Shown piece by piece: positions 6,032-14,337 of a stretch of DNA of 15,325 nucleotides (position 1 is its first letter; every line of letters starts with the position of its first letter). The translations under genes were made by a program, and so were the position numbers. Source of the stretch: Phycisphaerales bacterium (lineage in GTDB: Bacteria; Planctomycetota; Phycisphaerae; Phycisphaerales; UBA1924); assembly GCA_030680655.1 (NCBI GenBank), contig JAUXUZ010000224.1:1-15325 (forward strand). Direction: 5' to 3'. The notes beneath the pieces are model-generated. The model was not told the DNA's origin. It did not search any database and saw only the letters and a list, made by a program, of their open reading frames with translations.

Positions 6032-6861
6032 AACTTCCTCCCACGTACGGCTCGCTTCTCCGCCACGCCCGCCGGCGGGAAGTACGTCCCTACCTCCTCA
6101 CCCGCCACCACCCGCCGCACCACGTCGTCCATCCCCCCGTCCGCGATCACCACGCCGATCCCCCGCGCCGCCGCGCGGCACGCAGCGCCGACCTTGTTCG
6201 CCATCCCCCCCGTCCCCTCGCCGCTCACACCCGCCGACACGTGCTCGAGCGCCTCCTCCAGCGAGCGGATCACCGGCACAACCGCGCCGTACTCCCCCTC
6301 GCGCTTCCCCGCGCGGCACACCCCCGGCACGCTCGAGAGCATGATCAGCAAGTCCGCCTCCACCAGCCCCGCCATCAGCGCGCTCAGACGGTCGTTGTCA
6401 CCGAGCTTGATCTCCTCGAAGCTCACCGAGTCGTTCTCGTTGATGATCGGCACCACAGCCGCATCCAGCAGCCGCTCCAGCGTGTGACGCGCGTTGAGAA
6501 AACGCTCCGGGTCCTCAAGGTCGTCAGACGTCAGCAGCACCTGCGCCAGCGTCCGCGCCGGGCGCAGCGCGCCGAACGCCGCCGCGTACTCCGCCATCAG
6601 CCGCGGCTGCCCCACCGCCGCCGCAGCCTGCTTGTCGGCGATCGACATCGGCCGGCGCTCAAGCCCCAGCGCGCGGAACCCCGACGCGATCGCCCCCGAC
6701 GACACCAGCACCACCCGCCGCTTCGCGTCCGCCCGCAAACACCCGTTCACATCCCGCGCCAACCGACGCACGCACGCGCGGCTCAGCACACCGCCGCGCG
6801 CCAGCACCGCGCTGCCCACCTTCACAACAACCCGCCGCGGTGACTTGAACCTGCTCGCCAT
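6028..6861 (-). CDS. proB: Glutamate 5-kinase lacking the PUA domain
   Basis: This 277-residue amino-acid kinase phosphorylates glutamate to glutamyl 5-phosphate, the first and usually proline-inhibited step of proline synthesis. Visible motifs are VVKVGSAVL at 12-20, SSGAI at 54-58, NENDSV at 141-146, DND at 155-157, SVPG at 177-180 and GTGGM at 216-220 followed by K223. The protein ends soon after GTYFPPAG, where longer enzymes such as E. coli ProB (about 367 residues) continue into a PUA domain; that domain is absent. ATG 6861 was chosen because the kinase fold begins about ten residues later; ATG 6882 adds seven residues and remains possible. The frame is open to 7074, but that part overlaps the divergent gene and is not kinase-like. 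It forms an operon with proA. Confidence 0.93.
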   Translation of the reverse strand: MASRFKSPRRVVVKVGSAVLARGGVLSRACVRRLARDVNGCLRADAKRRVVLVSSGAIASGFRALGLERRPMSIADKQAAAAVGQPRLMAEYAAAFGALRPARTLAQVLLTSDDLEDPERFLNARHTLERLLDAAVVPIINENDSVSFEEIKLGDNDRLSALMAGLVEADLLIMLSSVPGVCRAGKREGEYGAVVPVIRSLEEALEHVSAGVSGEGTGGMANKVGAACRAAARGIGVVIADGGMDDVVRRVVAGEEVGTYFPPAGVAEKRAVRGRKL

Positions 6862-6971
6862 AGCCGCAAGCCTAGTGCCCATCGCCCGCAACCGGGCCCG
6901 CGCCACCGGATCAACAAACCCCAGAGATTGCTCGTACTCGCCCCCGCTTTGCTGTACACTCAAAGCACGCG

Positions 6972-9401
6972 ATGACCCGCCGCCCCAACCATCCCGCCCG
7001 GCGACTGCTCGCCTGCGCGCTCGCGGCGTCATCCCTCTTCCTCCTCGCCCTCTCCGCCTACCAGCCGCCAGCATCAGCGCCCAACCCCCCGCGCGACGAG
7101 CTCGCCACCGACCTCGACCGCCGCTTCACCCAGGACGTCGCCCCGCTCCTGGCTACCTACTGCCTCGCCTGCCACCAGGGAGACACCGCCAAGGGCGACG
7201 TCCACCTCGACCAGCTCACCTCGCTCAACGCCGCCCTCACCGGTGACCTTGACTTGCGCCTGATCAAAGAGATGGTCGCCACCGCGGCCATGCCCCCCAA
7301 GCCAAAGCCCAGCTGCCCCCGCCAACCCGCCCCCATCCCCACCGACCACGAGCGCCTCGTCATCACCCAATGGATTGACGCCGCCCTCGCCTACACGCCC
7401 ACCGATGCCCCCATCGACCCCGGCTGGTTCACCATCCACCGGCTCAACCGCACCGAATACCGCAACACCCTCCGCGACCTCCTCGGCATCGACCCCGCCT
7501 CCGTCGACCTCGCCGCGAAGCTCCCACGCGACGACACCGGCTACGGCTTCGACAACGTCGCCGACGTCCTCTCCACCTCACCCCTGGCCGTCGAGCAGTA
7601 CCTCGCCGCCGCCGAGACCGCCATCGACACCGCCCTCGGGCCCGCCGTCGAGCTCGGTGACCACCCACGCACCCTCCGCCCGCTCGAGGGCAAGACGGGC
7701 CAACCCCTCCCCAGCGGCGGCTTCTTCCTCTACTCAAACGGCCCCGCCTCCGCCCGCTTCGCAGCCCCGCTCACCGGCGACTACCTCATCCGCATCCGCG
7801 CCTGGGAGACCAAAGCCGGCGACGAACGCGCTCGCATGGCCCTGCGCGACGGCGAACGCGACCTCACCACCTTCACCGTCTCCGGCACGCGCGACAAGCC
7901 GCAGGACTTCCAGTTCCGCGCCCGCCTCACCCGCGGCACGCACACCCTCTCCGCCAACTTCCTCAACGACTACTACATCAAGGACAAGGCCGACCGCAAC
8001 CTCGGCGTCGAGTCGATCACCGTCGCCGGCCCTCTCGACGAGGCCACCACCGAGCGACCCGCCCAGTGGGCCCGCATCTTCCAGCCCGCCGCCGCGCTCC
8101 CGCGCAACGCGAGCGAAGCCGCTCGCGCCCAGGCCATCCTCGCCGACTTCGCCACCCGCGCCTACCGCCGACCCGTCTCACCCGCGCAGACCGCCGCGAT
8201 CCTCCGTCTCTTCCGCGCCCAACGCACCGGCAAGCCAGCCCAGGCGTTCGAGCCCGCCATCCGCACCACCCTCGCCGCCGTCCTGGTCTCACCCAACTTC
8301 CTCTTCCGTTCCGTTGCCGCCCCCTCGAGCGATGCCGCCAACCCCGCGGCACGATACACACTTGACGGCTATGAACTCGCCAGCCGCCTCTCCTACTTCC
8401 TCTGGAGCGCGCCGCCCGACCAGCCCCTCCTCGACGCCGCCGCAGACGGCTCGCTCGCAACCGACGCGGCCCTCGCCGCACAGACACGCCGCATGCTCGC
8501 CGACCCGCGCTCCAGCGCCTTCGTCGACAACTTCGCCGGCCAGTGGCTCCAGCTCCGCGCGCTCGACTCCATCGCCATCGACCGCGCACGCTTCCCCGAC
8601 TACACCGACCAGCTCCGCGACGACATGGTCACCGAGGCCACGCTCTTCCTCGGTGACATCCTCGCCTCCGACCGCGAGGGCGGCATCCTCGAATTCGTCA
8701 GCAGTCGCGCCACCTTCGTCAACGAGCGCCTCGCCTCCTTCTACAACATCCCCGGCGTCAAGGGCGACAACTTCCGCCGCGTCACGCTCCCCGCCGATTC
8801 CCCGCGCGGCGGCGTCCTCACCATGGGCGCCATCCTCACCCTCACCAGCAACACCACCCACACCAGCCCCGTCAAACGCGGCCTCTTCGTCCTCGACCAG
8901 ATCCTCGGCGCGCCCCCGCCCCCGCCACCCGCCGACATCCCGCCGCTCGACCAGGCCGCCCACGCCGCCGGTGAGAACGCCACTGTGCGCGAGCGCCTCG
9001 CCATCCACACCGCCAGCGCCAGCTGCGCCTCGTGCCACAACCGCCTCGACCCCATCGGCCTCTCCTTCGAACACTTCGACGCCATCGGCCGCTGGCGCGA
9101 CACCGAGAACGGCAAACCCATCGACGCCACCGGCACGCTCCCGGGCGACATCCACCTAACCGGCGCCGACGACCTCAAGCGCACACTCCTTGCACGCAGT
9201 GACCAGTTCATCGAGGCCCTCAGCGCCAAGCTCCTCACCTACGCACTCGGCCGCGGCGTCGAACCCTTCGACCGCCCCGCCATCCGCCAGATCGCCCAGC
9301 GCACCCGCGCCAACGGCGACAAACTCTCAGCCCTCATCGAGTCGATCACCCTCAGCGAAACATTCCGGACCTGCCGCGGAAGGAAGCCCGCCAATGACTG
9401 A
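6972..9401 (+). CDS. Planctomycete multidomain c-type cytochrome protein (DUF1587/1595/1592/1588/1585)
   Basis: This 809-residue exported protein has a hydrophobic N-terminal signal or anchor at about 12-30, then a planctomycete cytochrome c domain with heme motif CLACH (64-68). It continues with a DUF1587-like segment from WFTIHRLNRTEYRNTLRDLLGI (152-173), a beta-rich carbohydrate-binding-like segment (about 245-352), DUF1595-like (about 384-445, RAYRRPVS), DUF1592-like (about 463-590, ELASRLSYFLWSAPPD and NERLASFYNI), DUF1588-like (about 608-707, with a second CASCH at 685-689 followed by RLDPIGLSFEHFDAIGRWR) and DUF1585-like (about 720-795). The boundaries are estimated by eye. The family is abundant in planctomycetes, is predicted to be periplasmic or cell-envelope, and its substrate is not established. 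It usually sits beside a DUF1552 gene, as here. A Pro-rich linker lies at about 647-659. ATG 6972 has no clear ribosome-binding site. Confidence 0.93.
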   Translation: MTRRPNHPARRLLACALAASSLFLLALSAYQPPASAPNPPRDELATDLDRRFTQDVAPLLATYCLACHQGDTAKGDVHLDQLTSLNAALTGDLDLRLIKEMVATAAMPPKPKPSCPRQPAPIPTDHERLVITQWIDAALAYTPTDAPIDPGWFTIHRLNRTEYRNTLRDLLGIDPASVDLAAKLPRDDTGYGFDNVADVLSTSPLAVEQYLAAAETAIDTALGPAVELGDHPRTLRPLEGKTGQPLPSGGFFLYSNGPASARFAAPLTGDYLIRIRAWETKAGDERARMALRDGERDLTTFTVSGTRDKPQDFQFRARLTRGTHTLSANFLNDYYIKDKADRNLGVESITVAGPLDEATTERPAQWARIFQPAAALPRNASEAARAQAILADFATRAYRRPVSPAQTAAILRLFRAQRTGKPAQAFEPAIRTTLAAVLVSPNFLFRSVAAPSSDAANPAARYTLDGYELASRLSYFLWSAPPDQPLLDAAADGSLATDAALAAQTRRMLADPRSSAFVDNFAGQWLQLRALDSIAIDRARFPDYTDQLRDDMVTEATLFLGDILASDREGGILEFVSSRATFVNERLASFYNIPGVKGDNFRRVTLPADSPRGGVLTMGAILTLTSNTTHTSPVKRGLFVLDQILGAPPPPPPADIPPLDQAAHAAGENATVRERLAIHTASASCASCHNRLDPIGLSFEHFDAIGRWRDTENGKPIDATGTLPGDIHLTGADDLKRTLLARSDQFIEALSAKLLTYALGRGVEPFDRPAIRQIAQRTRANGDKLSALIESITLSETFRTCRGRKPAND

Positions 9402-9413
9402 CCCGGCCCAAGT

Positions 9414-9479
9414 CCTTCTCCCAGCTCCGCTGGGAGAAGGTGTCACGAGGCTCTGCGAGTGACGGATGAGGGTGCCTCG
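9414..9479. repeat. Palindromic intergenic repeat, copy 2
   Basis: A perfect 12-base stem (9414-9425 with 9429-9440, 3-base loop) is followed by GAGGCTC (9447-9453) inside a second small hairpin (GTCAC 9442-9446 with GTGAC 9459-9463) and the end block TGAGGGTGCCTCG (9467-9479). The order and the end block match copy 1 at 854-915. It begins 12 bases after the stop of the cytochrome gene, so both copies lie just behind a stop codon. It splits the cytochrome/DUF1552 pair and could attenuate or process the transcript. Confidence 0.82.
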
Positions 9480-9484
9480 ATGCC

Positions 9485-9504
9485 TTGACTTTGAACTTTG
9501 AACT
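9485..9504. repeat. Short TTGAACT heptamer tandem repeat
   Basis: The stretch reads TTGACT followed by TTGAACT twice, so it is about 2.9 units of a heptamer. It lies directly after the palindromic repeat and before the DUF1552 start. Its AT-rich content contrasts with the C-rich surroundings. It resembles simple heptameric repeats seen between genes in other bacteria, but no search was made. Confidence 0.5.
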
Positions 9505-9531
9505 CTTCCCCCCGCCCCCCCGGAGCCACCC

Positions 9532-10911
9532 ATGCCCACCACCATCTCACGTCGCACAGTCCTCCGCGGCCTCGGCGTCTCCATGGCCCTCCCCTTGTTC
9601 GAGGGCATGCGTGGTGCAGGTTTTCAACCTGCTTCCGCCAGCGCAGCAACGCTCGCCTCCACCGGCGCAGCCGCCGCACCCCCCACCCGCCTCGCCTTCG
9701 TCTTCATGCCCAACGGCGTCAACTACGAAGCCTGGGAGCCCGTCGCCGGCGCCGCCGAGAACGTCTTCTCACTCTCTCCCACCCTCGAATCGCTCGCGCC
9801 CGTCCGCAACCACCTCAACATCATCACCGGCCTCACCCTCAAAAAAGCCCGCGCCAACGGCGACGGCCCCGGCGACCACGCCCGCTCCTCCGCTTCCTTC
9901 CTCACCGGCAGTCAGGCCCGCAAGACCGCCGGCAACGACATCCACAACGGCGTCAGCATCGACCAGCTCGCCGCGTCCAAACTCGGTGACCGCACCCGCC
10001 TCCCCTCCATCGAGCTCGGCTGCGAGCACGGACCCTCCGCCGGCAACTGCGACTCCGGCTACTCCTGCGCCTACTCCTCCAACATCTCCTGGCGCGACGA
10101 GACCACACCCGTCGCCAAGGTCATCGATCCCGCCGTCGCCTTCGAGCGCCTCTTCGGCGACGCCACCCAGGCCGCCGCGGCCAAGGAACGCATGAGCCGC
10201 CGCCAGAGCATCCTCGACTTCGTCCTCGAAGACACCCGCACGCTCGCGAACAAGCTCGGCAGTGCCGACCAGCGCAAGCTCGACCAGTTCCAGACCGCCG
10301 TCCGCGAGATCGAGCAGCGCATCCAGCGCGCCCAGAAAGAGACAACGCCGCGCAAACTCCCCGCAACCCCCGCGCCCGCCGGCATCCCCGACAAGGTCAG
10401 CGAGCACATGGACCTCATGTACGACATGCTCCTGCTCGCCTTCCAGACCGACACCACCCGCATCGGCACCTTCATGCTCGCCAACGACGGCAGCAACCGC
10501 TCCTTCCCAGAGATCGGCATCAAGGAAGGGCACCACCACCTCTCACACCACGAGAACAACAACCAGATGGTCGAGAAGATCCGCAAGATCGACCGCTTCC
10601 ACGTCGAACGCTTCGCGCGCTTCGTCCAGAAGCTCTCACAGACCCGCGAGGGCGACGGCAGCGCATCACTCCTTGACAACTCCCTCATCCTCCTGGGCGG
10701 CGGCATCAGCGACGGCAACCGGCACAACCACGAGAACCTCCCCATCGTCATCGCCGGCAAGGGCGGCGCCGGCAGCAGCGCCATCCGCACCGGACGCCTC
10801 ATCAAGACCCCCAAAGAAACCCCCCTCTGCAACCTCTACCTCTCCATGCTCGACCGCGCTGGCGCACCGCAGCAGGCCTTCGCCGACAGCACCGGGCCGC
10901 TTGCGCTCTGA
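9532..10911 (+). CDS. DUF1552 family Tat-exported protein
   Basis: This 459-residue protein has a twin-arginine signal, SRRTVLRGLGVSMALPL at 6-22, so it is expected to be exported folded, perhaps with a bound metal or cofactor. The body matches the DUF1552 family of planctomycetes: RLAFVFMPNGVNYEAWEP at 53-70, GDHARSSASFLTG in the first third, a QLAASKLG block, SIELGCEHG, and a late TFMLANDGSNRSFPEIGIKEGHHHLSHH segment rich in histidines. DUF1552 is a distant relative of sulfatase-like (DUF1501) proteins and has no established reaction. Residues 28-34 (GAGFQPA) come from a palindrome at 9616-9632 and are not part of the normal signal region. The start is ATG 9532 with GGAG 6 bases upstream. 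It is probably co-expressed with the cytochrome protein 130 bases upstream. Confidence 0.92.
   Translation: MPTTISRRTVLRGLGVSMALPLFEGMRGAGFQPASASAATLASTGAAAAPPTRLAFVFMPNGVNYEAWEPVAGAAENVFSLSPTLESLAPVRNHLNIITGLTLKKARANGDGPGDHARSSASFLTGSQARKTAGNDIHNGVSIDQLAASKLGDRTRLPSIELGCEHGPSAGNCDSGYSCAYSSNISWRDETTPVAKVIDPAVAFERLFGDATQAAAAKERMSRRQSILDFVLEDTRTLANKLGSADQRKLDQFQTAVREIEQRIQRAQKETTPRKLPATPAPAGIPDKVSEHMDLMYDMLLLAFQTDTTRIGTFMLANDGSNRSFPEIGIKEGHHHLSHHENNNQMVEKIRKIDRFHVERFARFVQKLSQTREGDGSASLLDNSLILLGGGISDGNRHNHENLPIVIAGKGGAGSSAIRTGRLIKTPKETPLCNLYLSMLDRAGAPQQAFADSTGPLAL
9616..9632. repeat. Palindrome inside the DUF1552 gene, translated as part of GAGFQPA
   Basis: GCAGGTT (9616-9622) and AACCTGC (9626-9632) form a 7-base inverted repeat around TTC. 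In frame it gives GAGFQPA, just after the Tat signal core. From general knowledge, similar small palindromes encoding GTGFQPA-type peptides are scattered through planctomycete and cyanobacterial genomes, so this looks like a dispersed element tolerated in a flexible segment. Confidence 0.6.
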
Positions 10912-10981
10912 CTCCCGCGCCTCCAACTCGGCTTGGAAAAGCCCCTCAACTACCCGACCGCCGTTCACGCATAGCATCAAC

Positions 10982-10987
10982 AGGAGG
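10982..10987 (+). promoter_or_regulatory. Strong ribosome-binding site AGGAGG of the FHA gene
   Basis: A perfect AGGAGG ends 8 bases before ATG 10996. It is the strongest Shine-Dalgarno match seen in the window and fixes the start of the small FHA protein, suggesting efficient translation compared with its neighbours. Confidence 0.8.
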
Positions 10988-10995
10988 TACCACCA

Positions 10996-11376
10996 ATGCC
11001 ATCGCTCGTGCTAATCGAGGGCCCCGGGGAAGGCACGCACTTCCCGCTGAACATACCGCTCGTGTCGTTTGGCCGCGACGACACCTGCACGTACCAGATC
11101 CTCGACTCGCTGGTCTCGCGCAAGCACCTGCAGATTCGGCTGGATGAGCGGCTGGCCAAGCGGGTCGCCGGTGATTACCGGAGTGCCAACGGTGTGTTTG
11201 TAAACGGGAAGCAGGTCGTTCTGGATGTTGCGCTCAGCGACGGGGATCGGATCAAGATCGGGAACACCACCTTGATGTACCTGGCCGCGGACCACGCGGA
11301 CGGGCCAGCGGCGGTGGCGGCCGCGGCGAAGAAGAAGGGTGAGTGGCAACGGACGACGGTGATGGGGGGCGAGTGA
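10996..11376 (+). CDS. Small stand-alone FHA domain protein
   Basis: This 126-residue cytoplasmic protein is essentially one forkhead-associated domain, which binds phosphothreonine peptides. The conserved points are present: FGR at 25-27, SRKH at 41-44, the NG pair at 65-66 in SANGVFVNG, and the LSDGDRIKIG turn at 80-89. The fold ends near residue 97 and is followed by an Ala-rich linker and a basic tail KKKGEWQRTTVMGGE (112-126). The two threonines there (T120, T121) are candidate phosphorylation sites, by loose analogy with FHA regulators that are switched by phosphorylation of a TT motif; this is inference. The Ser/Thr kinase gene lies tail-to-tail with it, 57 bases away, which makes a kinase-reader pairing plausible. 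It has its own strong ribosome-binding site. Confidence 0.93.
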   Translation: MPSLVLIEGPGEGTHFPLNIPLVSFGRDDTCTYQILDSLVSRKHLQIRLDERLAKRVAGDYRSANGVFVNGKQVVLDVALSDGDRIKIGNTTLMYLAADHADGPAAVAAAAKKKGEWQRTTVMGGE

Positions 11377-11433
11377 TTCGATCGCGTCTGCTGAAACGGC
11401 TGTACCGCCGCGTTCTGCCCGGCCTTGAGGCCG

Positions 11434-14241
11434 CTACTTCGTCGGCGTCATCTTGGCGCGGAGGTCATCTAAGAAGTTCACGACGAGGTCAATCCGATTC
11501 GCCCGCTCGTTCTCCCCTTCCATGATGACCATCAAGCGCCCGTCAGGTGACCACGAGAAGTTCCTGGTCTTCAACTCCTTGAGGCTGTACAGCACCTTCG
11601 GCAGCGACGCGGAGAATGTAGGTTCCGTCTTCACCTCAACGCTCACGACCTGCCTGTTGGCGTCGATGAAGCGGAGTTCCTTGCCGTCGGGGCTCCACCA
11701 GGCCGCACCGTCGTGTCCGTTCGTCGAGACCTGCACGCGCCCGCTCGCGGCGTCCTTCGCGCCCGATCCGGTGCCCGTGAACCGCTGCACGTACAACTCG
11801 TGCCGCCCGGACTCGACCGAACAGAACAGCACCCACTTGCCGTTGGGCGAGAATCGCAGGGCGTGCTCGTCGGCGGGGGAGTTCAGGTAGGGTGTGGCCT
11901 TCCATGTGACCCCCGCTCCCGCCTCCTGCTCCAGCATCAGCACATCGCCCCCGCCGCCATTTACACCCGTCTGAACAATCGCCAGAGTCTCTCCGTCAGG
12001 CGACCAAGCCGAGGGCATCACAAACATCTGCTGAGCGAGCGGCGTCGCATACATCTTGACCGCCTCGCCCGGTCCGCTCACCGGCCGCTCCATGATCGAA
12101 AACTCGTCCTTGGCGAAAGCGCCGTGCACGATCCGCTGCCCGTTGGGGCTCCACATCAAGCCCTGGGCCCAGCCCTGGATCGGGATTCGTGTAGACGTGC
12201 GGCGTGTCAGGTCCTGCACCCACAGTTCGGAACTCAATTCACCCGGGCTGCTCACCTCCAGGTTGGCCAGCACACGCCCGCCATCCGGCGAGACCACGAT
12301 CTCCGAGAAGGCCCGCGTCGGTCCAGGGATGGGCTGGGACTGCCCCTTGTCGTCGAGCCATGCCAGGCGCCGGTCCGAAGAGTCCGATGGACGCGTTGAC
12401 AACGCGAGCGTGCCGCTGGGCGAGAGGACAAACTGGTTGACGTTGTTGCCGCTCCACACCCTCACTGGGTCGCCGAGTGTGCGCAGCGTGCCCGGATCAA
12501 ACCGCACAGCAACCAGACTCGCCTGGTCGGATTTGAGCGCCACCAGGAGAGTCCCCCCTTGCGCGGCGTCGGTCACGAGTTGGGCGGCGCTTGCGTCAGG
12601 GAACACAAGCGTCCGCTTCCCCGTCGCGAGATCGATGACTTCGGTATTGACCTTGATCTTCTGGTCCGCAATCGAATAGTGCGTGGCCAGGACGGACTGC
12701 CCCGCGACCAGCGGGAGAAAGTTATCCCAACCCTCAAGGCCCTCGGCGCGTTCTTTGCGGAGGACGACCCGCGGCTCACCGCCGGATGCCGCAACGGCGT
12801 AGATTGTCTGCTCAGTCTGCGGCGAAAAAACAACTTCGCGGTCCGACGCCCAACCCAGTGAGAACTGTGAAGGCTGCGCGAGATCGCAGATCGTCTCGGG
12901 CTTACCCGAAGGTCGCCCATTGTCCAGCGCGACCTTCTTGAGCAGGAACCTGGTGCCGGCACGGTCCTTGGCACCGGCGAACGCCACCGAGCGCCCGTCC
13001 GGCGACAGCGCGGCGTTCCTCGCCCCTTCGCTGCCCTCGATCACGATGGTCTCGTCGCGATCGAGCCGGCGCACGACCAGCACGCCCTGGGGCTTCTCAC
13101 TCTCAGGTTCCAGTTCGGGCCAGGCGGTATAGACCAGGAACCTCGCATCCGGGGAGATGCCCACCAGCGAGGTGAAGGGCGGCTTGCTGGGAATGGTCGT
13201 GGAGACATGGAACGTCTGCCGCGGCGCAGCCGCAACTGGCGCGGGGCGCGTGAGCCAGCTCGCCAGCACCCAACCGGTCCCACCGGCCAGCAGCGCCAAC
13301 GCGCACGCCGCGCCGATGGCGAGGAATTGCCTTCTCTTGGGCACGGGCGTCGAAGCGACGGCCAAGGACCACTCCTGCCCGGCGATCGCACGTTCGAGCT
13401 CCAGCCTCGCATCGCCGATGTCGTGCAGCCGGTTGCGGCGGTCCTTCGCCAGACAGTTCCGCAGCAGCTCGCGGGCCCGTGGCGGTGTCAAGGGGGGGAG
13501 CAGCGCCCAATCGGGCTCGCGGTGCAAGATCGCGCCCAGCGAGTCGGTTGCCGTCTCTCCTGGGAAGGGGCCGACGCCCGTGAGCATCTCGTAGAGGACG
13601 CAGCCGAAGGAGAAGATGTCGGAGCGTTTGTCAACGGCCTTGCCGCGGGCCTGCTCGGGTGACATGTACCCGGCCGTGCCCATAATCGCGCCAGGGATTG
13701 TCGGCGATTGAATCGGCGCAGTGTTGGCCGACGGGTCGGGGGCCGGCATGCCGGTGCTCGAGGGCGAGCCGTCGGCGGTGCGGGCGAGACCGAAGTCGAG
13801 CACCTTCACGGCGTCGTCGGCGCTGACCATCACGTTGCCCGGCTTGAGGTCTCGGTGGACGATCCCCTTCTCGTGCGCGACCTCGAGGGCCTCGGCGATC
13901 TGCTTGGCGATCCGGAGCGTCTCGTCGACGGGGATCGCCCCGCTCGCCAGACGGTCGGCGAGGGTCTCACCCTCGATGTACTCCAGGATCAGGTACTGGT
14001 GTCCGCCGGACTCTTCAAGGCCGTAGATCGCGCCGATTCCGGGGTGGTTGAGCGACGCCAGCACCTTGGCCTCACGCTGGAAGCGGGCGAGGCGGTCGGG
14101 GTCCTGGGAGAGGTGGGCGGGCAACGCCTTGATCGCCACCTGACGGTCGAGACGCGGGTCCTTTGCGAGGAAGACCTCACCCATGCCGCCCCGGCCGAGT
14201 TCACGCAGGACCTGGTATGGGCCGATCGTCGTTGGATTCAT
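11434..14241 (-). CDS. Transmembrane Ser/Thr protein kinase with TolB/WD40-like beta-propeller
   Basis: This 935-residue eukaryotic-like kinase starts with a complete catalytic domain (about 9-286): glycine loop GRGGMGEV at 16-23, VAIK with K38, E57, HRDLKPGN at 129-136 (catalytic D131), DFG at 149-151 and SPE in place of APE at 194-196. The activation segment is extended by a Ser/Thr/Pro-rich stretch (about 153-187) with many possible autophosphorylation sites. A single membrane span lies at about 306-329, after a basic KRR. The rest (about 345-935) carries roughly ten PD40/WD40-like repeats, each with a SPDG/SPNG-type turn, predicted to form a propeller outside the cytoplasm. This architecture is common in acidobacteria and some planctomycetes. 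ATG 14241 starts 9 residues before the kinase fold. Ligand and substrates are unknown; the nearby FHA and PP2C genes are plausible partners. Confidence 0.95.
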   Translation of the reverse strand: MNPTTIGPYQVLRELGRGGMGEVFLAKDPRLDRQVAIKALPAHLSQDPDRLARFQREAKVLASLNHPGIGAIYGLEESGGHQYLILEYIEGETLADRLASGAIPVDETLRIAKQIAEALEVAHEKGIVHRDLKPGNVMVSADDAVKVLDFGLARTADGSPSSTGMPAPDPSANTAPIQSPTIPGAIMGTAGYMSPEQARGKAVDKRSDIFSFGCVLYEMLTGVGPFPGETATDSLGAILHREPDWALLPPLTPPRARELLRNCLAKDRRNRLHDIGDARLELERAIAGQEWSLAVASTPVPKRRQFLAIGAACALALLAGGTGWVLASWLTRPAPVAAAPRQTFHVSTTIPSKPPFTSLVGISPDARFLVYTAWPELEPESEKPQGVLVVRRLDRDETIVIEGSEGARNAALSPDGRSVAFAGAKDRAGTRFLLKKVALDNGRPSGKPETICDLAQPSQFSLGWASDREVVFSPQTEQTIYAVAASGGEPRVVLRKERAEGLEGWDNFLPLVAGQSVLATHYSIADQKIKVNTEVIDLATGKRTLVFPDASAAQLVTDAAQGGTLLVALKSDQASLVAVRFDPGTLRTLGDPVRVWSGNNVNQFVLSPSGTLALSTRPSDSSDRRLAWLDDKGQSQPIPGPTRAFSEIVVSPDGGRVLANLEVSSPGELSSELWVQDLTRRTSTRIPIQGWAQGLMWSPNGQRIVHGAFAKDEFSIMERPVSGPGEAVKMYATPLAQQMFVMPSAWSPDGETLAIVQTGVNGGGGDVLMLEQEAGAGVTWKATPYLNSPADEHALRFSPNGKWVLFCSVESGRHELYVQRFTGTGSGAKDAASGRVQVSTNGHDGAAWWSPDGKELRFIDANRQVVSVEVKTEPTFSASLPKVLYSLKELKTRNFSWSPDGRLMVIMEGENERANRIDLVVNFLDDLRAKMTPTK

Positions 14242-14337
14242 TCAGGCCGGGAGCTTAGCGAACCGCAAGCCGCGATGCCGAATCCCGGGCCACCACCCGT
14301 GCGCCGCCAACACACCAACACACGTTCCCCACCCCGC

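Noticed and set aside
6928..6960. Possible promoter TTGCTC ... TACACT before the cytochrome gene
   Set aside because: The spacer is 21 bases and both boxes match poorly, so I do not list it as a feature.
6862..7074. Longer start for proB at 7074
   Set aside because: It overlaps the start of the divergent cytochrome gene and adds low-complexity Arg/Gly-rich residues before a kinase fold that begins near 6861.
7375..9159. 594-residue + strand open frame rich in Pro, Ser and Thr
   Set aside because: It is a shifted-frame shadow of the cytochrome gene, caused by the strong C bias at third positions; its composition is extreme and no domain is visible.
11420..11433. Hairpin CGGCC-TTGA-GGCCG between the FHA and kinase genes as a terminator
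   Set aside because: The stem is only 5 bases and no T-run follows on either strand.
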